Assembly (NCBI RefSeq): GCF_035918095.1
Contig: NZ_CP109137.1
Span: 6,078,001 to 6,142,000 of the forward strand
Direction: 5' to 3'
DNA: 64,000 bases
DNA from: Streptomyces sp. NBC_01750
GTDB lineage: Bacteria > Actinomycetota > Actinomycetes > Streptomycetales > Streptomycetaceae
The notes under the pieces: model-generated
Seen by the model: only the letters and a program-made list of their open reading frames with translations
Database searches by the model: none
What the model was told of the DNA's origin: nothing
Made by a program: the position numbers and the translations under genes
Part shown: piece after piece, positions 49,517-56,525 of the stretch
Layout: each line of letters opens with the position of its first letter
How positions within the stretch are numbered: position 1 is the first letter of the stretch

Positions 49517-49993
49517 CTACGGCTTGCCGCGCCGCCCGCGCAGGTTCTCGGCGACCGGAGAGAGTGACTCGCGTAGATCCGCCAGCGCCTCCGGCGAGAG
49601 CATGTCGATGAAGTGCTTGCGCACGGACGCGACATGGTGCGGCGCGACCTTCTGCATCGTCTCCGTGCCCTGATCGGTCAGGACCGCATACAGCCCGCGC
49701 CGGTCCGACTCGCAGTTCTCCCGGCGTACCAGCCCCGCGTTCTCCATACGGGTGATCTGGTGCGAGAGGCGGCTCTTGGACTGGAGCGTGGCCGCGGCGA
49801 GGTCGCTCATCCGCATCCGCCGGTCAGCAGACTCGGAGAGGTTGACCAGGATCTCGTAGTCGTTGTTGGTCAGGCCGAACGGCTGGAGGTCCTTCTCCAT
49901 CTGGTACGTCAGCAGTCGGTTGACGTCCAGATAGGTGCGCCAGGCGCACTGCTCGTCGTCGGTAAGCCAGCTGGTGGCCGTCTCGGTCTCCAT
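49517..49993 (-). CDS. MarR-family transcriptional regulator
   Basis: The 158-residue product starts METETATSWLTDDEQCAWRTYLDVNRLL. The winged helix-turn-helix spans ~45-115 (LSESADRRMRMSDLAAATLQSKSRLSHQITRMENAGLVRRENCESDRRG), with dimerisation helices at both ends. ATG 49993. It is downstream of the AIM24 genes on the same strand but separated by 127 bp with a long inverted repeat, so it may be separate. Target genes unknown. Confidence 0.93.
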   Translation of the reverse strand: METETATSWLTDDEQCAWRTYLDVNRLLTYQMEKDLQPFGLTNNDYEILVNLSESADRRMRMSDLAAATLQSKSRLSHQITRMENAGLVRRENCESDRRGLYAVLTDQGTETMQKVAPHHVASVRKHFIDMLSPEALADLRESLSPVAENLRGRRGKP

Positions 49994-50035
49994 ATATGGA
50001 TTCTACCTAAGAAGTTGAAAGACGGACGAAAACGG

Positions 50036-50108
50036 GGAGTGTGACGCCCGGCACCCGGCGCGCGACCGGAGTCGCGAACAAGGGTGCAGGCGTTCGACGT
50101 CACACTCC
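50036..50108. terminator. Wide inverted repeat between AIM24 operon and MarR gene
   Basis: GGAGTGTGACG (50036-50046) and CGTCACACTCC (50098-50108), 11 bp perfect, enclose 51 bases that themselves contain short GC dyads. It is just beyond the stop of the last AIM24 gene (50121) and upstream of the MarR start (49993). It could be a long terminator or a MarR-linked site. Confidence 0.5.
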
Positions 50109-50120
50109 GCAGACTACCGT

Positions 50121-50903
50121 TCACAGGCCGAAGCGACGCTGGAGGTCCCCCAGCTGGCCGGGAAGACGCGGTGCCGCCCCGTGTTGACCGGGCGAGCCCG
50201 CCCCGCCGTGGCCCCCCGGAACTCCCGCCGCCTGCGGCACGGCGCCGGTCGCCTGTTCGGCCATCAGCGCCTCCGTCGACTGCAGAAGTACCGTGCCGGC
50301 TCCGACGAACTCGAACTGATGCTCCTCGCCCGAGGCCCCGCCGATCCCGGTCAGCGCCCGCACCCCGCCCATCACGCCCGTCATATAGCCGTGGTCGTAG
50401 TGGTGGCAGGGTGACGGACAGTCGGCCCAGCCCACCAGCGCCTGCGGATCCACCCTGATCGGCGGCTCCATGAAGACGACGGGGCCGTTGGAGGCGGCCA
50501 CGAACTTGCCCGTACCGATCAGCGTCAGAAAGCCCGGCACGATCGACTGCTTCAGCGCCAGCGTCGGCTGGTACGCCAGCAGATTGCCGGAGCGGATCGT
50601 GAGATTGCCGTTGTCCAGGTCGTAGGAGTTGACGTCGAAGGAGCGGTCGGCGAGCAGCATCTTGCCGCTGCCCTCCGCCACCACCCAGTCGCTCGCGTGC
50701 AGCGGCGAGTGGAATGAGGTCCGCAGCAGCCGGTCGAGCCGGCCATGGCCGATGCCGTTGAAGTCGATGCGCCCGTAGTAGGCGATCATCTTCCCCTTCT
50801 GCAGGAACCATTGGCTGGATTTGAGCTCCACGCAGAAGGTGTACGCGTTGACGTTGTCGTCGCTCGGCAGCGTCATCGGGTCGAAAATCACGGGCGCGCT
50901 CAC
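50121..50903 (-). CDS. AIM24 family protein (third of three)
   Basis: The 260-residue product has the AIM24/DUF124 beta-helix-like fold over ~1-200: VELKSSQWFLQKGKMIAYYGRIDF, GNLLAYQPTLALKQSIV, and the acidic Cys/His patch VGWADCPSPCHHYDHGYMTG. A disordered tail rich in Gly, Ala, Pro and Gln ends GQLGDLQRRFGL. The start overlaps the previous stop by four bases. Yeast Aim24 is a mitochondrial inner-membrane protein; bacterial members have no defined role. No signal peptide. Confidence 0.85.
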   Translation of the reverse strand: MSAPVIFDPMTLPSDDNVNAYTFCVELKSSQWFLQKGKMIAYYGRIDFNGIGHGRLDRLLRTSFHSPLHASDWVVAEGSGKMLLADRSFDVNSYDLDNGNLTIRSGNLLAYQPTLALKQSIVPGFLTLIGTGKFVAASNGPVVFMEPPIRVDPQALVGWADCPSPCHHYDHGYMTGVMGGVRALTGIGGASGEEHQFEFVGAGTVLLQSTEALMAEQATGAVPQAAGVPGGHGGAGSPGQHGAAPRLPGQLGDLQRRFGL

Positions 50904-51550
50904 AGTTTCTCCTCCGACGCCTGGACGTACACCGCACCGCTGCCGCTGAGCTCCAGCTGGAAGGCCTCGCCCGAGCCGCGCCCCACCATGTCGCGCCAGC
51001 CCAGCGCGGTGGAGAGCTTGTTGCGTACGTCGCCGTGGTGCGCCACATACGCCTGCGGGTCCACATGGACCGCCCGCCCCGGAGCGATCGGCAGCTCGAT
51101 CACCCCGCCGTGCGCCATCACCGCGACCGCGCCATGGCCCTTGAGTGTCGTGGTGAACAGGCCCTGGCCCGTCACCTGGCCGCGCACCATGCCCATGACC
51201 CCGCCCTGCGAGCCCATGAACATCGTGCCCTGCTGCAGCGTCCCGTCGAAGGCGAGCAGCCGGTCCGCCTCGACGAACAGGGTGTCGCCGGTCAGCTGGA
51301 TCACCTGGATGTGATGGCCGCCGTGGCCGAACATCACCGTGCCGCTGCCCTCGACCGTCATCAGCGGCGTGGCCTCATTGGCCACCCGCCGCCCGATCAT
51401 CGAGGCCAGGCCGCCCTGGCCGCCCTGGATATTCGGCGTGAACGAAACCTCGCCCTTGTACGCGAGCATCGCGCCGCGCTGACTGAACATCTTCCGGCCG
51501 GGGACGACCGTCGCCTCGACCATCTTGGAGTTGATCTCGCGGAACGGCAT
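50900..51550 (-). CDS. AIM24 family protein (second of three)
   Basis: The 216-residue product starts MPFREINSKMVEATVVPGRKMFSQRGAMLAYKG, with FTPNIQGGQGGLASMIGRRVANEATPLMTVEGSGTVMFG and a regular beta pattern to the end. The pattern GRxxxNEATPLMxVEGxGTV is shared with the first gene (RRLTGEQMTMMEVKGQGTCYF), showing paralogy. The ATG is at 51548-51550, abutting the stop of the first gene, and its own stop overlaps the third gene. Confidence 0.87.
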   Translation of the reverse strand: MPFREINSKMVEATVVPGRKMFSQRGAMLAYKGEVSFTPNIQGGQGGLASMIGRRVANEATPLMTVEGSGTVMFGHGGHHIQVIQLTGDTLFVEADRLLAFDGTLQQGTMFMGSQGGVMGMVRGQVTGQGLFTTTLKGHGAVAVMAHGGVIELPIAPGRAVHVDPQAYVAHHGDVRNKLSTALGWRDMVGRGSGEAFQLELSGSGAVYVQASEEKL

Positions 51551-52188
51551 CAGACGTCGCCCCCGATGGTGTTGCGCTCGCTGGGCTGCACGTAGACGAG
51601 TCCGTCGCCCTCGAAGCGGATCTGGAACGCCTCGCCGCCGCCCTCGCCCAGGATGGTCCGGAAGGTCACGCCGGACTGGAAGTCCTGCCGCAGATTGCCC
51701 TGGTGGGCGATGTAGGCGCCGGGGTCGACGGAGAGCGGGTACTGGGGTGTCACCCGCAGCACCACGGCCGAGCCGTCCGACATGATCGCCGCCTGGCCGG
51801 TGCCCTCGACGGTCGTGGTGAACAGGCCGTTGCCGCTCGCCCCGCCGCGCAGCCCGGTGAAGGTCGTCCCGGTGCGCAGCCCGGCGTCGGTGCAGAGCAG
51901 ATTGCTCGCCTCGACATAGAGCTTGTCGCCGTGCAGGTTCACCAGGTTGATCTCGGACGCCCGGTCGGCGAAGTAGCAGGTGCCCTGCCCCTTCACCTCC
52001 ATCATCGTCATCTGTTCGCCGGTCAGTCGGCGGGTGACCATCCCGCGGATGCCCTCACCGCCGCCGGACATCTTTTTGAACGCCATCTGGCCGTCGTAGG
52101 CGACCATCGAGCCGTTCTTCGCTTTGACGGCGTCGCCGGTCATATCGACGGCGAGCACCTTGCTGCCTTGGAGTCGGAACATTGCCAC
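51550..52188 (-). CDS. AIM24 family protein (first of three)
   Basis: The 212-residue product starts MAMFRLQGSKVLAVDMTGDAVKAKNGSMVAYDGQMAFKKMSGGGEG, typical of the TIGR00266-like proteins. It has no membrane segment and no Cys motif, and ends YVQPSERNTIGGDV. First gene of the overlapping minus-strand trio; the upstream region of ~175 bp toward the DUF3817 gene probably carries a divergent promoter pair. Confidence 0.87.
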   Translation of the reverse strand: MAMFRLQGSKVLAVDMTGDAVKAKNGSMVAYDGQMAFKKMSGGGEGIRGMVTRRLTGEQMTMMEVKGQGTCYFADRASEINLVNLHGDKLYVEASNLLCTDAGLRTGTTFTGLRGGASGNGLFTTTVEGTGQAAIMSDGSAVVLRVTPQYPLSVDPGAYIAHQGNLRQDFQSGVTFRTILGEGGGEAFQIRFEGDGLVYVQPSERNTIGGDV

Positions 52189-52363
52189 GGGGCGACGTTA
52201 GCGGCCGGTGCGCTGCGCGAACAGCTCCTTTGGGAGGATCCGGACCCCGACATTGACCCCGACACGGACCCCGGCAAGGCCCTCGCGAAGATGGCTGCCA
52301 CAATGGGGGAGCGCTTGTGAGCGCGTTCACAAGATCAATGCCCCCCTCCCAGAAGGTGTTTCC

Positions 52364-52708
52364 GTGGACATCAAGACCGCCTCGTCCCTCCACCGCCTCC
52401 GTCTGGTCTCCGCGCCGGAGGCCGTCTCCTTCCTCCTGCTCCTTGTCTGCTCGGTGCTCAAGCGCACAACGGAGTTCAACGCGGTCCCGGTGATGGGCGC
52501 GGTCCACGGCGTGCTCTTCATCCTGTACGTGATCTTCTGGCTGGACGCCTGGAACCGCACCAAGTGGGAGGCGAAGACCGCGGCCCTCTACTTCGTGCTC
52601 TCCGTGCTCCCCTTCGGCGGCTTCGTCGCCGAGCGCAAGCTCAAGCGCGCGGCCGAGGACGAGGTCATCGCCTCCCGTGCCCGCCGCGAGAGCGTGGTCG
52701 ACGCGTGA
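52364..52708 (+). CDS. DUF3817 family membrane protein (copy 1)
   Basis: The 114-residue product from GTG 52364 (AGAAGG upstream) has three membrane helices: ~15-33, 45-66 and 75-95. Family features are [35 protein letters not shown] and [12 protein letters not shown]. Its stop overlaps the GTG of the next gene (GTGA). A second DUF3817 gene lies at 56.1 kb. Function unknown; the fold resembles small YdzA-like proteins. Confidence 0.87.
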   Translation: MDIKTASSLHRLRLVSAPEAVSFLLLLVCSVLKRTTEFNAVPVMGAVHGVLFILYVIFWLDAWNRTKWEAKTAALYFVLSVLPFGGFVAERKLKRAAEDEVIASRARRESVVDA

Positions 52709-52998
52709 TCGTCGCCTTCTCCGTCACGCCCTTGGGTGTCGGCGAGGACGTCGGTGAGTATGTCGCCGACGCCGTCCGGGTCGTCCGCGAATCCGGCCTG
52801 CCCAACCGCACCGACGCGATGTTCACCTCGATCGAGGGTGACTGGGACGAGGTGATGGACGTCGTCAAGCGTGCCGTCGCCGCGGTCGAGGCCCGCGCGC
52901 CGCGCGTCTCCGTCGTCCTCAAGGCCGATATCCGCCCCGGCGTCACCGACGGTCTCCACTCCAAGGTCGAGACCGTCGAACGACACCTCTCCGCCTGA
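52705..52998 (+). CDS. MTH1187/YkoF-like family protein
   Basis: The 97-residue product starts [58 protein letters not shown] and ends [26 protein letters not shown]. This is the ferredoxin-like MTH1187 fold, some members of which bind thiamine or its precursors. GTG 52705 overlaps the stop of the DUF3817 gene, so the two are coupled. No thiamine gene or riboswitch is nearby, so a thiamine role is not supported by context. Confidence 0.85.
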   Translation: MIVAFSVTPLGVGEDVGEYVADAVRVVRESGLPNRTDAMFTSIEGDWDEVMDVVKRAVAAVEARAPRVSVVLKADIRPGVTDGLHSKVETVERHLSA

Positions 52999-53024
52999 AA
53001 CCACTCGGAGCGCCGGGCTGACGG

Positions 53025-54026
53025 TCAGGGCGCCACAGGGTGCGACGACACCGCGAGCGCGATACCCAACGGCGTTCGCTCGTACAGCACCTGATGGCCG
53101 TAGCGGCGGGCCGTCAGCAGCCCCGCGTCGCGCAGCACCGAGAGGTGCGCCGACACGGAGGACGGCGCGAGGCCGAGGCGCTGCGCGAGCGCGGTCGTCC
53201 CCGCGGGTTCGTCGAGCGCGAGGAACACGGCGGCGCGCTTGGCGCCGAGCAGGCGTGCCAGCGCCTCGGGCGCGGAGCCCGTGGGCTGCGCCCACAGCGC
53301 GCCGATACCGCGTGCGGGGTAGGCGACGGTCGGCTGCCAGGGCGGTTCGAATCCGGTCACGACGTCGGGCCAGCAGAAGACACTGGGCAGCAGCATGAGG
53401 CCCTGCCCGCCGAGGTCGCGTACATGGTCGCCGGGCGTGGTCAGGACCAGAGTGCCGTCGGTCCAGCGCAGCCGGGGGTGGAGATCGGCGAAGAGCCCCT
53501 CGAGGCCGGTCTCCGCCAACCGCCGCGAATGGAACGCCACATCGGCCTCGAGAAGTGCGCGCAGCCGCGGCCAGTCCGGCTCGACGAGCGTGTGCCAGGC
53601 GCACTCCATGGCATCGGCGAGCTCCCGGACGGCCCGCGCCGGATCGGCGACGAAGGCCCGCCCCTGCGGGGAGTCCGACGCCCCCGGGGTACAGGAGAGC
53701 GCCCACGCCATGTCGTGCCGCGCGGCCTCGGGATCCGCGCGGCGTACGGCGGCGATCTCCTCCTCGAAGGAGGCGGCGGGCCCGATGGGCGGCGGCCCGA
53801 GAAAGTCCGGGCTGTGCCCGCGCTGCGGCATCAGCAGCCACAGGGCGGTGAGATCGAGCTCGTCGGCGGCGCGGCGGATCCGGCGCAGCCAGGGCAGGTG
53901 ATATCCGTGCCGATCGGGCCGTTTGAGGATGCGTACGGCGCTCTGAGTCTCCCAGAGAGGGGAGACGGCGAACCGGATCCGCAGCAGATCGGCTTCGCCG
54001 AAGTGCATGTAGGACGGCATGATCAC
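53025..54026 (-). CDS. ArsR-like winged-helix transcriptional regulator with large N-terminal domain
   Basis: The 333-residue product has an N-terminal ~240 residues of unknown helical fold (LLRIRFAVSPLWETQSAVRIL...YHLPWLRRIRRAADELDL) and a C-terminal winged helix (~255-325: AVFLALDEPAGTTALAQRLGLAPSSVSAHLSVLRDAGLLTARRYGHQVLYERTPLG). This DUF5937-HTH arrangement is common in Streptomyces. The start is either ATG 54026 or in-frame ATGs at 54020 or 54008. It is divergent from an MFS gene across a 65-bp region holding a perfect dyad, implying local and autoregulatory control. Confidence 0.88.
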   Translation of the reverse strand: MIMPSYMHFGEADLLRIRFAVSPLWETQSAVRILKRPDRHGYHLPWLRRIRRAADELDLTALWLLMPQRGHSPDFLGPPPIGPAASFEEEIAAVRRADPEAARHDMAWALSCTPGASDSPQGRAFVADPARAVRELADAMECAWHTLVEPDWPRLRALLEADVAFHSRRLAETGLEGLFADLHPRLRWTDGTLVLTTPGDHVRDLGGQGLMLLPSVFCWPDVVTGFEPPWQPTVAYPARGIGALWAQPTGSAPEALARLLGAKRAAVFLALDEPAGTTALAQRLGLAPSSVSAHLSVLRDAGLLTARRYGHQVLYERTPLGIALAVSSHPVAP

Positions 54027-54035
54027 CTCGGAAGA

Positions 54036-54051
54036 TTCGGCTGCTGCCGAA
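54036..54051. promoter_or_regulatory. Candidate operator between the ArsR-like and MFS genes
   Basis: TTCGGC-TGCT-GCCGAA: a perfect 6-bp dyad with 4-bp spacer in the centre of the 65-bp divergent intergenic region. Size and position suit a winged-helix dimer site. No direct evidence of binding. Confidence 0.5.
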
Positions 54052-54091
54052 AGTTTAGGCGGGGCGCGAGGGCATCGGCAGGCTGTGGGCC

Positions 54092-55528
54092 ATGCCGAAA
54101 GAGAACCTCACGGAAGACCCGCCGCTGCCGGCCCCCGAGGATGGTCCCGCGGGGGCCGGCGCCGCTGCGGCGCCCCGGGAAGGGGACGGGCCGACGTCTC
54201 TCGCTCCCGTACCGCCCCTCCCCGAACCCGGGGCCGGGCCCCCGGCCCCCGGCGGCGCTGCCACGCCGCAGGACCCCGGCTCCGCCGGCCCGGACCCCGG
54301 CGCGCCCGGCCCCGGCTATCGGGCCGTGTTTCAGGTACGCGAGTTCCGCGCCGTATTCGTCGCGCATCTCATGTCGCTCCTCGGCGTCGTCGTCAGCGAG
54401 ATCGCGCTCACCGTCCTCGTCTACCGGCTCACCGCCTCGCCCCTGCTCAGCTCCCTCACCTTCGCGCTCGGGTTTCTGCCCTACCTCGTCGGCGGGACCC
54501 TGCTCGCCGGGGTCGCCGACAGGTACCCCGCCAGGCGGGTGCTCGTCGTGTGCGATCTGCTGTGTGCGGCGTGCGCCGCCGCCATGGCGCTGCCCGTGAC
54601 GCCCGTCGCCGCGCTGCTCGTGCTGCGCTGCTTCATCGCCGCGGTCTCACCCGTCTTCAACGGCACCCGCACGGCGACCCTCGCCGAGATCCTCGGCGAC
54701 GGCGACCTCTACGTTCTCGGCCGCTCGCTGCTGCGCATCGTGTCGCAGAGCGCCGTGCTCACCGGGTTCGGGCTCGGCGGGCTGCTGCTGGCAGTCGTAC
54801 CCCCGCGTGGCGCCCTCGTCGTCACCGTGTGCACATTTCTGGGCTCGGCGCTGCTCCTCCGCTTCGGTACGAAGAGGCGCCCGGCCAGAAGCGGCGACAG
54901 CGGTGCCCTGCTGCGGTCCTCGCTCTCCGGTGCGCGGCAGATCTTCGCCGACCGCAGGCTCCGCGTGCTGATGCTGCTCTTCTGGGTGCCGCCCATGTTC
55001 AGCGTCGCGCCGGAGGTTCTCGCCACCCCGTACGCGGACGAGATCGGCATCGGTCCGGCCGGCCTCGGGCTGCTCATGTGCGCGCTGCCGGTCGGCACGA
55101 TCGCCGGTGAGCTGTACGCCGGGTCCGCGCTCGGCCCCGTCTCCCGTGCCCGTATCGCTCTGCCCCTCGCAGCGGTCACCCTGCTGCCACTCCTCGCCTA
55201 CGTCCTCACACCCGGTCTCGGCTGGGCACTGCTCGTGCTGGTGTCGGCCGGCGCCGGCTCCGCGTACACCCTGGGAGTCGACCGATGGTTCATCGAGGCG
55301 GTCCCCCCAGAGCTGCGCGGCCGGGCCATGACCCTGCTCACCGCCGGACTGATGACGATCCAGGGCGTCGGCATGGTGCTGGCCGGGGTCGCGGCGGAAT
55401 TCTTCTCCGTGGGCACGGTGGTCGCCGGGGCCGGGGCGGTCGGAACTCTCTGCTGTCTGCTCCTGGTCGCCGAGGCCAGGAGGACCGAAGTGCGAGACGG
55501 GGCTGACCGCCATATGACCAGTCGGTAG
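54092..55528 (+). CDS. Major facilitator superfamily transporter
   Basis: The 478-residue product has an unusual ~75-residue N-terminal tail rich in Pro, Gly and Ala, then about twelve membrane helices. The loop-2/3 motif GGTLLAGVADRYPARRVLVVCDLLCA is the MFS signature (G-x3-D-R-x-x-R-R), and ELRGRAMTLLTAGLMTIQGVGMVLAG marks the second half. Drug-efflux-type MFS (DHA3-like). ATG 54092. Probably controlled by the divergent ArsR-like protein; a MarR gene follows after 10 bp. Confidence 0.9.
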   Translation: MPKENLTEDPPLPAPEDGPAGAGAAAAPREGDGPTSLAPVPPLPEPGAGPPAPGGAATPQDPGSAGPDPGAPGPGYRAVFQVREFRAVFVAHLMSLLGVVVSEIALTVLVYRLTASPLLSSLTFALGFLPYLVGGTLLAGVADRYPARRVLVVCDLLCAACAAAMALPVTPVAALLVLRCFIAAVSPVFNGTRTATLAEILGDGDLYVLGRSLLRIVSQSAVLTGFGLGGLLLAVVPPRGALVVTVCTFLGSALLLRFGTKRRPARSGDSGALLRSSLSGARQIFADRRLRVLMLLFWVPPMFSVAPEVLATPYADEIGIGPAGLGLLMCALPVGTIAGELYAGSALGPVSRARIALPLAAVTLLPLLAYVLTPGLGWALLVLVSAGAGSAYTLGVDRWFIEAVPPELRGRAMTLLTAGLMTIQGVGMVLAGVAAEFFSVGTVVAGAGAVGTLCCLLLVAEARRTEVRDGADRHMTSR

Positions 55529-55538
55529 GGTCGGTGCC

Positions 55539-56048
55539 GTGCCGAAGCCGCTCAGTCTTCCCTTTGATCCCATCGCCCGAGCCGATGAGCTCTGGCGGCA
55601 GCGATGGGGTCCCGTGCCCTCGATGGCCGCGATCACCTCGATCATGCGCGCGCACCAGATCCTGCTCGCGGAGGTCGACGCCGCCGTCAAGCCGTACGGA
55701 CTGACCTTCGCGCGGTACGAGGCGCTGGTGCTGCTCACCTTCTCCAAGGCCGGTGAGCTGCCGATGTCCAAGATCGGCGAGCGGCTGATGGTCCACCCGA
55801 CCTCGGTGACGAACACGGTGGACCGGCTGGTCAGGTCCGGTCTCGTCGACAAGCGGCCCAACCCGAACGACGGGCGCGGCACGCTCGCCTCCATCACGGA
55901 GAAGGGCCGGGAGGTCGTGGAGGCGGCCACCCGCGAGCTGATGGAGATGGAGTTCGGGCTCGGCGCGTACGACGCCGAGGAGTGCGCGGAGATCTTCGCG
56001 ATGCTGCGCCCGCTGCGGGTCTCGGCCCAGGACTTCGACGAGAAGTAG
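55539..56048 (+). CDS. MarR-family transcriptional regulator
   Basis: The 169-residue product starts MPKPLSLPFDPIARADELWRQRWG from GTG 55539 (GGTAGGG upstream). The winged helix is at ~65-130 (ELPMSKIGERLMVHPTSVTNTVDRLVRSGLVDKRPNPNDGRGTLASIT), with the conserved Asp-x-Arg wing. It follows the MFS gene after 10 bp and could be co-transcribed. Its N-terminal half resembles regulators of fatty-acid or aromatic catabolism, but the target is not clear. Confidence 0.92.
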   Translation: MPKPLSLPFDPIARADELWRQRWGPVPSMAAITSIMRAHQILLAEVDAAVKPYGLTFARYEALVLLTFSKAGELPMSKIGERLMVHPTSVTNTVDRLVRSGLVDKRPNPNDGRGTLASITEKGREVVEAATRELMEMEFGLGAYDAEECAEIFAMLRPLRVSAQDFDEK

Positions 56049-56112
56049 AGCGAGCGGCGGCCCGCACCACCCGGACGAAGATCGCCCTTTGCGTCCGGTT
56101 ACGCTCGTAGCC

Positions 56113-56439
56113 ATGAAACAGAGCGTGCTGTCCCGCTACCGGGTGATGGCGTACGTCACCGCCGTGTGGCTGCTGGTCTTCACCGCGGCGATCATCGCGA
56201 AGTACGGGTTCGAGGTCGGCGACACCATGCTGATCTCGCAGATCCACGGTGTGCTTTTCATCATCTACGTGATTTTCGCCTTCGATCTCGGCTCCAAGGC
56301 GAAGTGGCCGTTCGGCAAGCTGCTCTGGGTGCTGGCCGCCGGCTGCATCCCCGTGGCCTCCTTCTTCGTCGAGCCGAAGGTCACCCGCGAGATCCGTCCC
56401 CTGGTCATGGACGCCGAAGCGGCGACCGCCGAGGCGTAA
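56113..56439 (+). CDS. DUF3817 family membrane protein (copy 2)
   Basis: The 108-residue product from ATG 56113 has three hydrophobic segments (~10-32, 45-65, 72-92) with VMAYVTAVWLLVF, IHGVLFIIYVIFAFDLGSKAKW and IPVASFFVEPKVTREI. It shares HGVLFI-YVIF and a final PxASF/PFGGF-V-E motif with copy 1 at 52.4 kb. Its 3' end is marked by a clean terminator, so icmA downstream has its own promoter. Confidence 0.88.
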   Translation: MKQSVLSRYRVMAYVTAVWLLVFTAAIIAKYGFEVGDTMLISQIHGVLFIIYVIFAFDLGSKAKWPFGKLLWVLAAGCIPVASFFVEPKVTREIRPLVMDAEAATAEA

Positions 56440-56456
56440 CCGGCACAGGCGTTCCC

Positions 56457-56483
56457 ACGGCCGCGAGCAAGGCTCGCGGCCGT
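56457..56483 (+). terminator. Terminator after the second DUF3817 gene
   Basis: ACGGCCGCGAGC (56457-56468) and GCTCGCGGCCGT (56472-56483), 12 bp perfect with a 3-nt loop. It insulates icmA from upstream transcription. Confidence 0.75.
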
Positions 56484-56494
56484 CTCCCATCGAC

Positions 56495-56518
56495 ATTTAC
56501 TAGGACGTCCTAGTAAAT
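56495..56518. promoter_or_regulatory. Perfect 24-bp palindrome at the icmA start
   Basis: ATTTACTAGGAC followed at once by its exact reverse complement, with no spacer, ending seven bases before the icmA ATG. AT-rich arms in otherwise ~70% GC DNA make it stand out. The position would block transcription if bound; the TetR-family gene at 58.3 kb is the nearest candidate regulator. It also occupies the place of a ribosome binding site, so the icmA transcript may have little or no leader. Confidence 0.8.
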
Positions 56519-56525
56519 TCAGAGT

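Noticed and set aside
52705..52998. Thiamine-related function for the MTH1187-type protein
   Set aside because: No thiamine biosynthesis or transport gene or TPP riboswitch nearby; family membership alone does not decide it.
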